A DNA stretch of 64,000 bases from assembly GCF_001426645.1 (NCBI RefSeq), contig NZ_LMEX01000001.1, forward strand, positions 60,245 through 124,244. Reading direction: 5' to 3'. Below the pieces are notes generated by a model. It saw only the letters and a list, made by a program, of their open reading frames with translations. It did not search any database and was not told the DNA's origin. Of the stretch, positions 52,515 to 59,979 are shown piece after piece (positions within the stretch are counted from its first letter, which is position 1; each line of letters starts with the position of its first letter). The position numbers and the translations under genes are program-made. The stretch comes from Rhodanobacter sp. Root480. GTDB taxonomy: Bacteria > Pseudomonadota > Gammaproteobacteria > Xanthomonadales > Rhodanobacteraceae.

Positions 52515-53690
52515 TCAGCAAGCATGCTGCAGAACGCGACGGGCCGCGGCGCGGGCGATCCGGTCGCGTTCACATAGCGCCCCCACATCGACCACGGCTT
52601 GCCCCGGCAGTTCCGTCAATACGCTCTCGACGACATCGGCGATCGACAGGAAGGGCAGCGCGCCGGCGAGAAACGCCTCCACGGCGACCTCGTTGGCGGC
52701 GTTGAGTATCGCCGGGCTGTCGCCACCGGCACGCAAGGCCTGATAGGCCAGCGCCAGGCAGCGGAAGGTCGACAGGTCCGGTGCTTCGAACGCCAGCGGC
52801 GCGCAGGCGGCCAGGTCCAGCGACGGCACGCCCGATTCCACCCGCTCGGGCCAGGCCAGCGCGTGGGCGATGGCGGTGCGCATGTCCGGGTTGCCGAGCT
52901 GGGCCAGCACCGAGCCGTCGACGTATTCCACCATCGAATGCACCAGGCTCTGCGGATGCACCAGCACGTCGATGGCATCGGCGGGCGCGCCAAACAGGTG
53001 GTGCGCCTCGATCACTTCCAGCCCCTTGTTCATCAGGGTGGCGGAGTCGACGGAAATCTTGCGGCCCATCACCCAGTTCGGATGTTTGCAGGCCTGGTCG
53101 GGGGTGATACCGGCCAGTTCGGCGCGCGTGCGACCGCGGAACGGGCCGCCGGAGGCGGTGAGAATCAGCCGTCGCACGCCGCTGCGGGTCAGCTCGGGGC
53201 GCCCGCCGGGCAGGCATTGGAACACCGCGTTGTGCTCGGAATCGACCGGTACCAGCGCGCCGCCGCCCACGCGCACCGCTTCCAGCAGCAGCGCGCCAGC
53301 CATCACGATCGATTCCTTGTTGGCCAGCAGCAGGTGCTTGCCCGCCTGCGCCGCGGCCAGCGTGGAATCGAGCCCGGCGGCCCCCACGATGGCGGCCACC
53401 ACGGTGTCGCACAGGGTGCCGGCGGCCGCGTCGGTGATCGCCTGATGGCCGCTGGCAACGTCGCAGCGCACGCCGGCCGCGGCCAGGCGTCGGGACAGTT
53501 CCGCTTCCAGCGCGGGGTCGGCGATCACCGCCAGGTCGGGCTGGTGCCGCACGCACAGTTCGGCCAACGCGGCGACCTGCCGGTTGGCGGTCAGTACGGT
53601 GGCGCGGAAGCGTTGCGGGTGGCGCGCGATGACATCCAGCGTATTGCCGCCGATGGAACCGGTGGCGCCAAGTACGGCGACCTTCTTCAT
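52515..53690 (-). CDS. dxr: 1-deoxy-D-xylulose 5-phosphate reductoisomerase
   Basis: 391 aa. First committed step of the MEP isoprenoid pathway, NADPH-dependent, target of fosmidomycin. NADPH motif [15 protein letters not shown]; metal ligands in [11 protein letters not shown] and [26 protein letters not shown] flexible loop. It feeds ispA and uppS elsewhere in this window. 18-bp gap to cdsA upstream. Confidence 0.97.
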   Translation of the reverse strand: MKKVAVLGATGSIGGNTLDVIARHPQRFRATVLTANRQVAALAELCVRHQPDLAVIADPALEAELSRRLAAAGVRCDVASGHQAITDAAAGTLCDTVVAAIVGAAGLDSTLAAAQAGKHLLLANKESIVMAGALLLEAVRVGGGALVPVDSEHNAVFQCLPGGRPELTRSGVRRLILTASGGPFRGRTRAELAGITPDQACKHPNWVMGRKISVDSATLMNKGLEVIEAHHLFGAPADAIDVLVHPQSLVHSMVEYVDGSVLAQLGNPDMRTAIAHALAWPERVESGVPSLDLAACAPLAFEAPDLSTFRCLALAYQALRAGGDSPAILNAANEVAVEAFLAGALPFLSIADVVESVLTELPGQAVVDVGALCERDRIARAAARRVLQHAC

Positions 53691-53708
53691 GCCTGACGAC
53701 CCATCACT

Positions 53709-54524
53709 TCAGAGGCCCAGCAGCCACAGGCCGGCGGCAAACACCGGCAAGGCGGCGAAGACGCTGTCCAGGCGGTCCAGCAGGCCGCCGTGGCCGGGGA
53801 AGATGGTGCCCGAATCCTTCACCTTGGCGTGCCGCTTCATCAGGCTTTCGATCAGGTCGCCCACGATGGATGCGGCGACGGTCAGGCATGCCAGTACGGC
53901 CAGGCCAACCAGCGAAGCGCCGCGCACATCCAGCAACCAGCCACCGATCACCGCGACCACGGTGCCGGCCACCAGTGCGCCGTAGGCACCCGCCCAGGTC
54001 TTGCCCGGGCTGACCTGCGGCGCCAGCTTGCGCTTGCCGAAGGTGCGGCCGCTGAAATACGCGCCGATGTCCGCGCTCCACACGATCAGCAGGGCCAGCA
54101 GCGTCCACCAGTGGCCGTGCGGTTCGCGATCGTGGATCGCTACCAGCGCGATCCAGGCGGGAAAGATGATCAGCGCGCCGGCCATCAGCTTCAGCGCGCG
54201 GTTTTCGCTGGTGGGCGCGGCGGCAAACGCGAAATGGCGCAGCCACAGGCAGGCCACCGCCCACCACGCCACGCCCAGCAGCACCAGCGGTATCTCCACG
54301 GCGGCATGGCCCCACCACAGCAAGCCGAACACGGCGACCGCCGCCAGCAGCAGCACGATGGACGCCGCGCGGTTCTTCAAGCCGGACAGTTGCGCCCACT
54401 CCCACCACGCGGCCAGGAAGGCCACGGCGCAAAGCAGCGCGAAGATCGCCGTGGGCGGCCACAGGACGATCGCGATCGCCAACGGGGCGAGAATCAGGGC
54501 AGTGAGGACGCGCTGGAGCAGCAT
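53709..54524 (-). CDS. cdsA: Phosphatidate cytidylyltransferase
   Basis: 271 aa inner-membrane enzyme converting phosphatidate and CTP to CDP-diacylglycerol for all phospholipids. Eight or so membrane segments and the CdsA signature KVKDSGTIFPGHGGLLDRLD near residue 225. Start ATG (54524-54522) shares one base with the uppS stop (TGATG), so the two are coupled. Confidence 0.95.
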   Translation of the reverse strand: MLLQRVLTALILAPLAIAIVLWPPTAIFALLCAVAFLAAWWEWAQLSGLKNRAASIVLLLAAVAVFGLLWWGHAAVEIPLVLLGVAWWAVACLWLRHFAFAAAPTSENRALKLMAGALIIFPAWIALVAIHDREPHGHWWTLLALLIVWSADIGAYFSGRTFGKRKLAPQVSPGKTWAGAYGALVAGTVVAVIGGWLLDVRGASLVGLAVLACLTVAASIVGDLIESLMKRHAKVKDSGTIFPGHGGLLDRLDSVFAALPVFAAGLWLLGL

Positions 54525-55276
54525 CAGGATACCTGGGCAGTGGTGGCGGCGACCTGCTCGCCGGTGCGGCCGTAGCGGCGTTCGCGGCGAGCGTAGTCTT
54601 CGATGGCCCCGCGCAGGCAAGCCTGGTCGAAATCGGGCCACAGGGTATCGGTGAAATAGAACTCGGCGTAGGCCGCCTGCCACAGCAGGAAGTTGCTGAT
54701 GCGGGTTTCGCCACCGGTGCGGATGAACAGGTCCAGCGGCGGCGCGTCGGCCAGGCTCATCCATTGGCCCAGGCGCGCTTCATCGATCTGCTCCGCTTGC
54801 AGCTCGCCACGCGCCACGGCGGCGGCGGCCTGGCGGCTGGCCTGGACGATGTCCCAGCGGCCGCCGTAGTTCACGGCCACGTTCAATTGCAGTTTGTCGT
54901 TATCGGCGGTGCGGGTCATCGCCGACTGCATGCGCCGGCGCAGCGGTTCGTCGAACGCGGTGAGGTCGCCGACGAAGCGCAGCCGCACGCCGTAGCCGTG
55001 CAATTCATCCACTTCCTTGTCCAGCGCACGCACGAACAGGTTCATCAGTGCGCCGACTTCGTCCTGCGGCCGCTGCCAGTTCTCGCTGGAAAACGCGAAC
55101 AGGGTCAGTGCCTGCACGCCTTCGCGCAGGCAGGATTCCACTGCCTCGCGCACCGCCTTGCGGCCGGCGTTGTGGCCGAAACTGCGCGGCTGGTGACGGG
55201 CCTTGGCCCAGCGGCCGTTGCCGTCCATCACGATCGCGATGTGGCGCGGCACCGCCGCCGCCGGCACGCTGGTCAT
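54524..55276 (-). CDS. uppS: Undecaprenyl diphosphate synthase
   Basis: 250 aa. Adds eight cis-IPP units to FPP to make the C55 carrier for peptidoglycan and O-antigen. Catalytic IAIVMDGNGRWAKARHQPR with Asp near residue 18 and FGHNAGRKAVRE; C-terminal PPLDLFIRTGGETRISNFLL. cdsA overlaps by one base; frr lies 52 bp upstream. Confidence 0.96.
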   Translation of the reverse strand: MTSVPAAAVPRHIAIVMDGNGRWAKARHQPRSFGHNAGRKAVREAVESCLREGVQALTLFAFSSENWQRPQDEVGALMNLFVRALDKEVDELHGYGVRLRFVGDLTAFDEPLRRRMQSAMTRTADNDKLQLNVAVNYGGRWDIVQASRQAAAAVARGELQAEQIDEARLGQWMSLADAPPLDLFIRTGGETRISNFLLWQAAYAEFYFTDTLWPDFDQACLRGAIEDYARRERRYGRTGEQVAATTAQVS

Positions 55277-55328
55277 GCGGCCGGCCGCGCGTGCCGGGTT
55301 ACAGCGGCGGCAGCCGACGGGCTCATCA

Positions 55329-55886
55329 TCAAATCGCCATCAGCTCGTCTTCCTTGGCTTTCACCACGGCGTCGACGTCCTTGACGGCCTTGTCGGTGAG
55401 CTTCTGGATTTCGTCGTCCACGCGGCGGTCGTCGTCTTCCGTGATCAGCTTTTCCTTGAGCAGGTCCTTGACCTGCTGCAAGGCGTCGCGGCGCACGTTG
55501 CGGATGGCGATCTTCGCGTTTTCGCCTTCATGGCCGACCATCTTGGCCAGCTCGCGGCGGCGCTCCTCGGTGAGCGCGGGCAGGTTGAGGCGGATCACGG
55601 TGCCGGCGGTGGTCGGCGTGATGCCCAGGTCGGAGGCCATCAAGGCCTTCTCGACCGGGGCCACCATCTGCTTTTCCCATGGCGTGATCACGATCGTGCG
55701 TGCGTCGGCCAGGCTGACCGACGCGACCTGGGTCAGCGGCATGTCGGAGCCGTAGTACGGCACCTTGATGCCGTCAACCAGCGCGGTGCTGGCGCGACCG
55801 GTGCGCAGGCGCAGCAGATCGTGCTTGAGGGAGTCGATGCTTTTGCCCATGCGGGTCTGGGCATCGTTCTTGATGTCATTGAGCAT
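55329..55886 (-). CDS. frr: Ribosome recycling factor
   Basis: 185 aa, exactly the usual length. Splits post-termination ribosomes with EF-G. Three-helix bundle with KHDLLRLRTGRAS, DLGITPTTAGTVIRLNLP and LTEERRRELAKMV. ATG at 55886; the longer frame upstream has no family resemblance. Follows pyrH by 76 bp in the standard order. Confidence 0.97.
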   Translation of the reverse strand: MLNDIKNDAQTRMGKSIDSLKHDLLRLRTGRASTALVDGIKVPYYGSDMPLTQVASVSLADARTIVITPWEKQMVAPVEKALMASDLGITPTTAGTVIRLNLPALTEERRRELAKMVGHEGENAKIAIRNVRRDALQQVKDLLKEKLITEDDDRRVDDEIQKLTDKAVKDVDAVVKAKEDELMAI

Positions 55887-55962
55887 GTGGCGTTTCCCGA
55901 AGAGCTCTGGCAAGCAGACGATTATAGCAGCCGGGTCAAGCCGGCCGGCAGCGTTGCTGGCC

Positions 55963-56685
55963 TCAATCGCCGCAAACCAGGGTACCGATCGCTTCGCCGC
56001 GCATGATCCGCATCAGGTTGCCCGGCACGGTCATGTCGTAGATGCGCAGCGGCATCTGCTGGTCGCGGCACAGCGCGATGGCGGCCGTGTCCATCACTTC
56101 GAGCTTGTGCTCGATCACCTTGTCGTAGCCCAGTTGCTCGTAGCGCACGGCGTCGCTGTGCTTGGCCGGGTCGGCGGTGTAGACGCCGTCGACCTTGGTG
56201 GCCTTGAGCAGCAGGTCGGCGCCGATTTCCACCGCGCGCAGTGCGGCGGCCGAATCGGTGGTGAAGAACGGGTTGCCGGTGCCTGCGGCGAACAGCACGA
56301 TGCGGCCTTTCTCGATGTGGCGGATGGCGCGGCGGCGGATGTAATCCTCGGCCACGTCGTGGATCTGGATGGCGCTGGTGACGCGGGCGAAACCGCCGCG
56401 TTTCTCGATCGCATCCTGCATCGCCAGTGCGTTCATCACCGTGGCCAGCATGCCCATATGGTCGCCGGTGACGCGGTCCATGCCCGCCGCGGCAAGGCCC
56501 GCGCCGCGGAAGATGTTGCCGCCGCCGATCACCACGCCGATCTGGATGCCGGCGCGCTGCACCTCGATGATCTCGTCGGCCAGGCGGCCGATCACCTTCG
56601 GATCGATGCCGTAATCGGCCTCGCCCATCAATGCCTCGCCGGAGAGCTTGAGCAGGATGCGGTGGTACTTGTGCGGATTGCTCAT
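55963..56685 (-). CDS. pyrH: Uridylate kinase
   Basis: 240 aa hexameric UMP kinase, allosterically controlled by GTP and [12 protein letters not shown] phosphate loop, [10 protein letters not shown] and [13 protein letters not shown]. Start ATG at 56685. A family A repeat and the tsf terminator fill the 306-bp gap to tsf, so pyrH probably has its own promoter, though I see no clear boxes. Confidence 0.97.
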   Translation of the reverse strand: MSNPHKYHRILLKLSGEALMGEADYGIDPKVIGRLADEIIEVQRAGIQIGVVIGGGNIFRGAGLAAAGMDRVTGDHMGMLATVMNALAMQDAIEKRGGFARVTSAIQIHDVAEDYIRRRAIRHIEKGRIVLFAAGTGNPFFTTDSAAALRAVEIGADLLLKATKVDGVYTADPAKHSDAVRYEQLGYDKVIEHKLEVMDTAAIALCRDQQMPLRIYDMTVPGNLMRIMRGEAIGTLVCGD

Positions 56686-56789
56686 GGGGACTCCGGATTG
56701 TGTGGGGTAAACCGGCACATTGTAGCGGAGAGCCGGTCGTGCGGCGCGAAGAATGAGCGTCGGGGAATGAGGATGAACCACCCGCTTTT

Positions 56790-56920
56790 CTCCCTCCCCT
56801 GCGCAGCAGGGGAGGGTTGGGGAGGGGTGCTCTTGATCGGTAAGCCAAAAGCTTTACCCCCTCATCTGAAGGACTCCCTGCGACCGAAGGAAGTCCTTTG
56901 AGGCAAGCAGGGGGAGGAGC
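56790..56920. repeat. Long inverted repeat, family A copy 3, with extra hairpin
   Basis: Left arm CTCCCTCCCCTGCGCAGCAG, continued as GGGAGGGTTGGGGAGGGG; right part has TTTACCCCCTC and ends AGCAGGGGGAGG. Unlike copies 1 and 2, the right arm holds an inserted segment with its own inverted repeat (AAGGACT ... AGTCCTT at 56870-56900). It is located inside the rpsB-to-dnaE block. Confidence 0.8.
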
Positions 56921-56937
56921 AGAGCTTCTCGCCAACG

Positions 56938-56967
56938 AAAAAGGCCACGGTTCCCCGTGGCCTTTTT
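56938..56967 (-). terminator. Rho-independent terminator of the rpsB-tsf unit
   Basis: A5, GGCCACGG, loop TTCC, CCGTGGCC, T5. The 8-bp perfect stem has U-tracts on both strands. It starts 25 bp after the tsf stop. Expected to end rpsB-tsf transcription before pyrH. Confidence 0.92.
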
Positions 56968-56991
56968 GCTTTCAGCAGTTAGTGCCGGCGA

Positions 56992-57873
56992 TTACGCCAG
57001 ACCGGCCTGCTTCATCACTTCAGCAGCGAAATCCTCGGTGGCCTTCTCGATGCCTTCGCCCACAGCCAGGCGGGCAACGGAGATCACGTCGGCGCCATCC
57101 TTCTTCAGCGCGTCGGCGACGGTCACGTTGGTGTCCAGCACGTACGGCTGGCCGAGCAGGGTGACCTCGGAGATGATCTTGTTGACCTTGCCGGCCACGA
57201 TCTTTTCCAGGATTTCGGCCGGCTTGGCCTTGTCCTTGTCCGACATCTGGCTCAGCGCGATGTCCTTTTCCTTGGCCAGGAAGTCGGCCGGCACGTCGTC
57301 CGCGCGCACGTACGGCGGGTTCATTGCCGCCACATGCATGGCGATGCCCTTGGCCAGTTCCTCGGAACCGCCCTTGAGCGCCACCAGCACGCCGATGCGG
57401 CCGCCGTGGATGTAGGCACCGATCACGCCGTCGCTCTCGACGCGCGCCAGGCGACGCACGTCGATCTTCTCGCCGATGGTGGCGATCAGTGCCTTGCCCG
57501 CTTCCTCGACATTGGCGGCGCCGGGGTAGGCGGCAGCCTTCAGCGCGTCGATGTCGGCGGCGCCGGAGTTCAAGGCCACGTCAGCCACGGTGTCACTGAA
57601 CTTCAGGAAGCTGGCGTCCTTGGCGACGAAGTCGGTTTCGCAGTTCACTTCGACCAGCACGGCCTTGCCGGTGGCCTGGGCAGCCACGATGCGGCCTTCG
57701 GCGGCGATGCGGCTGGCCTTCTTGTCGGCCTTGGCCAGGCCGGACTTGCGCAGCCATTCCATCGCGGTCTCGATGTCGCCGTTGTTCTCGACCAGGGCCT
57801 TCTTGCATTCCATCATGCCGGCGCCGGACCGCTCGCGCAGCTCCTTGACCAGTTGTGCGGAAATATTGCTCAT
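56992..57873 (-). CDS. tsf: Elongation factor Ts
   Basis: 293 aa. Nucleotide exchange factor for EF-Tu. N-terminal [19 protein letters not shown], then [20 protein letters not shown] and the [10 protein letters not shown] motif that contacts EF-Tu. AGAGGA lies upstream of ATG 57873. Co-transcribed with rpsB across a 100-bp spacer bearing a strong hairpin; followed by a terminator. Confidence 0.97.
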   Translation of the reverse strand: MSNISAQLVKELRERSGAGMMECKKALVENNGDIETAMEWLRKSGLAKADKKASRIAAEGRIVAAQATGKAVLVEVNCETDFVAKDASFLKFSDTVADVALNSGAADIDALKAAAYPGAANVEEAGKALIATIGEKIDVRRLARVESDGVIGAYIHGGRIGVLVALKGGSEELAKGIAMHVAAMNPPYVRADDVPADFLAKEKDIALSQMSDKDKAKPAEILEKIVAGKVNKIISEVTLLGQPYVLDTNVTVADALKKDGADVISVARLAVGEGIEKATEDFAAEVMKQAGLA

Positions 57874-57896
57874 GGGTTGTCCTCTAATGCTTGAAA

Positions 57897-57922
57897 GCGC
57901 CGGGGCACGCATGCCCCGGCGC
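57897..57922 (-). promoter_or_regulatory. Strong hairpin in the rpsB-tsf spacer
   Basis: GCGCCGGGGCA, loop CGCA, TGCCCCGGCGC: an 11-bp perfect GC-rich stem. On the minus strand it is followed by TTTCAAG, not a full T-tract, so it may be an attenuator or RNA-stability element, in line with the partial terminator known in the E. coli rpsB-tsf spacer. Confidence 0.6.
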
Positions 57923-57973
57923 GGTTATCGCGTGCGGCGGATGCAACGGCGGCACAAGCCGCCGTTGTCGCGC

Positions 57974-58822
57974 TTACCTGGCGGCAGGGGCGCCATCGCG
58001 CGAACCACGGCCGCCGTCACGGCGCGGCGCGGACTTGCGCGGGGCAGCGTCGCGGCGCGGGCGATCGACCTTGGCCACCGGGTTGCCTTCCTCGTCCAGC
58101 TCGACGAAGTCGTTGCCGTCGCCCTGGGCGGCGGCCGGCGCGGCGGCCTTGCCTTCCAGGATCGAGTCGGCAGCGGCGCGGGCGTACAGCTGGATCGCGC
58201 GGATGGCGTCGTCATTGCCCGGGATGGCGTAGTCGACCAGGTCCGGGTTGTAGTTGGTGTCGACCACGGCGATCACCGGGATACCCAGCTTCTTGGCTTC
58301 CTGCACGGCGATGTCTTCGTGGCCGATGTCGATCACGAACAGCGCGTCGGGCAGGCGGTTCATGTCCTTGATGCCGCCCAGCGAGGCCTGCAGCTTGTCG
58401 CGCTCGCGGCGACGAGCCAGCACTTCGTGCTTGACCAGCTTGTCGAACGAACCGTCGGTCTCGGCTGCTTCCAGCTCCTTCAGGCGCGAAACGGACTGCT
58501 TCACGGTGCGGAAGTTGGTCAGCATGCCGCCGAGCCAGCGCGAGGTGACGAACGGCATGCCGGCGCGGGCAGCCTCTTCGGCCAACGGCTCGCGGGCGGA
58601 ACGCTTGGTGCCCACGAAAAGGATGGTGCCGCGCTTCTGCGCCAGGCCCGACAGGAAGTTCATCGCGTCGGTGAACAGCGGCAGGGTCTTTTCGAGGTTG
58701 ATGATGTGGATCTTGCCGCGGGCGCCGAAGATGTACGGGGCCATCTTTGGGTTCCAGTAACGGGTCTGGTGACCGAAATGGACGCCCGCTTCGAGCATCT
58801 GGCGCATGGTGACTTGTGCCAT
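57974..58822 (-). CDS. rpsB: 30S ribosomal protein S2
   Basis: 282 aa. The S2 core ([55 protein letters not shown]) ends near residue 235. A tail of about 45 residues follows, first acidic ([12 protein letters not shown]), then Arg/Ala-rich ([16 protein letters not shown]). E. coli S2 has 241 aa, so this is a lineage-specific extension. CGGAG precedes ATG. Divergent from map. Confidence 0.97.
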   Translation of the reverse strand: MAQVTMRQMLEAGVHFGHQTRYWNPKMAPYIFGARGKIHIINLEKTLPLFTDAMNFLSGLAQKRGTILFVGTKRSAREPLAEEAARAGMPFVTSRWLGGMLTNFRTVKQSVSRLKELEAAETDGSFDKLVKHEVLARRRERDKLQASLGGIKDMNRLPDALFVIDIGHEDIAVQEAKKLGIPVIAVVDTNYNPDLVDYAIPGNDDAIRAIQLYARAAADSILEGKAAAPAAAQGDGNDFVELDEEGNPVAKVDRPRRDAAPRKSAPRRDGGRGSRDGAPAAR

Positions 58823-59138
58823 GGGGTATTACTCCGATTGTCGGCTCCCCTTGAAGGGAACCTGGGGTTGGGACCTCCACGCATCCCCGACTTCGACCGC
58901 GACTGCCCGGTTTGTGATGGGCGAGGCGCAGCACCCCGAAGACGGTGCCGATGCGTGTGTGGCGTTGGTTTGGGTGTTGTACCGCTGAGGGTTACAATCC
59001 CGGTTCGCTTTGCGCTGGGTAGCTGTCAAAACTGCTACGTCAGATCAGCAAAACTCCGAAATTGTAGCCGGTGCGCCGGCATAGCGGCAAGTCACCGGGT
59101 TCCCGAAGGCTTTGTCGCCACCGATTGAAGTGGAAACC
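58823..59138. other. 316-bp divergent rpsB/map promoter region
   Basis: Should hold the rpsB promoter with a long 5' leader (minus) and the map promoter (plus). TTGACA occurs on the minus strand at 59029-59024, but no good -10 lies 16-18 bases further; TTGTAA at 58997-58992 is 26 bases away. The leader next to rpsB (58830-58880) contains CTCCCCTTGAAGGGAACC, a small inverted repeat that could be part of S2 autoregulation. No small gene seen. Confidence 0.5.
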
Positions 59139-59903
59139 ATGGCCATCACCCTTAAATCCCCCGAAGACCTCGAAGGCATGCGTGTCGCCGGCAAGCTGGC
59201 CGCCGAGGTGCTGGCCATGCTGGTCGAACACGTCAAGCCGGGCGTCAGTACCGAGGAGCTGGACCGGCTCGCCTACGAGCACATCGTCAACGTGCAGAAG
59301 GCGATTCCCGCCAACGTGGGCTACCACGGCTTTCCCAAGACGCTGTGCACCTCGGTCAACCACGTGATCTGCCATGGCATTCCGAACGAGGGCAAGATCC
59401 TCAAGGACGGCGACATCATCAATCTCGACGTCACCGTGATCAAGGATGGCTGGCACGGCGACACCAGCCGCATGTACATCGCCGGCACGCCGTCGGTGCT
59501 GGCCAAGCGGCTGGTCGACACGGCATTCGAGTCGATGATGTGCGGCATCCGCGTGGTGCGCCCGGGCGCCACCCTGGGCGACGTGGGGCACGCCATCCAG
59601 CAGCATGCCGAGGGCGCCGGCTTCAGCGTGGTCAAGGAGTATTGCGGCCACGGCATCGGAAAGATCTACCACGACGAACCGCAGGTGCTGCATTACGGCA
59701 AGGCGGGCACGGGCGTGGAGCTGAAGAAGGGCATGACCTTCACCATCGAGCCGATGATCAACGCCGGCAAGGCGCAGACCCGCCAGCTGCCGGACGGCTG
59801 GACCGTGGTGACCAAGGACCATTCCCTGTCGGCGCAGTGGGAACACACCATCGCGGTGACCGACGACGGCTTCGAGATCCTCACGCCCTGGCCCGATCAA
59901 TGA
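59139..59903 (+). CDS. map: Methionine aminopeptidase type I
   Basis: 254 aa. Removes the initiator Met. Metal ligands: Asp in INLDVTVIKDGWHGDTSRM (two Asp), His in KEYCGHGIGKIYH, Glu in FTIEPMINAG and Glu in QWEHTIAV. ATG at 59139 gives the usual MAITLKSPEDLEGMRVAG start. Divergent from rpsB, as is widespread in proteobacteria; glnD follows. Confidence 0.97.
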   Translation: MAITLKSPEDLEGMRVAGKLAAEVLAMLVEHVKPGVSTEELDRLAYEHIVNVQKAIPANVGYHGFPKTLCTSVNHVICHGIPNEGKILKDGDIINLDVTVIKDGWHGDTSRMYIAGTPSVLAKRLVDTAFESMMCGIRVVRPGATLGDVGHAIQQHAEGAGFSVVKEYCGHGIGKIYHDEPQVLHYGKAGTGVELKKGMTFTIEPMINAGKAQTRQLPDGWTVVTKDHSLSAQWEHTIAVTDDGFEILTPWPDQ

Positions 59904-59908
59904 TCGCG

Positions 59909-59942
59909 ACGTGCGGGAGTCGACCCACGACCTCCCGCACGT
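59909..59942 (+). terminator. Hairpin between map and glnD
   Basis: ACGTGCGGGAG, 12-nt loop, CTCCCGCACGT: 11-bp perfect stem starting 6 bp after the map stop. The following AATAAAG is not a T-tract, so termination may be partial; it could instead regulate glnD, whose start is 38 bp further on. Confidence 0.45.
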
Positions 59943-59979
59943 AATAAAGTGGCGTGACGTTTCCGGAACCATCCCGCTC

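Larger units (their letters stand above)
56686..56991. other. 306-bp gap between tsf and pyrH
   Basis: Contains, from the tsf side, the tsf terminator (56938-56967), a family A repeat (56790-56920), and about 100 bp before pyrH that may carry its promoter. No credible small gene. In many gammaproteobacteria this gap is shorter. Confidence 0.6.

Noticed and set aside
59024..59029. Perfect TTGACA on the minus strand upstream of rpsB
   Set aside because: No -10-like hexamer at 16-18 bases; the nearest (TTGTAA) is 26 bases away, so I do not call a promoter.
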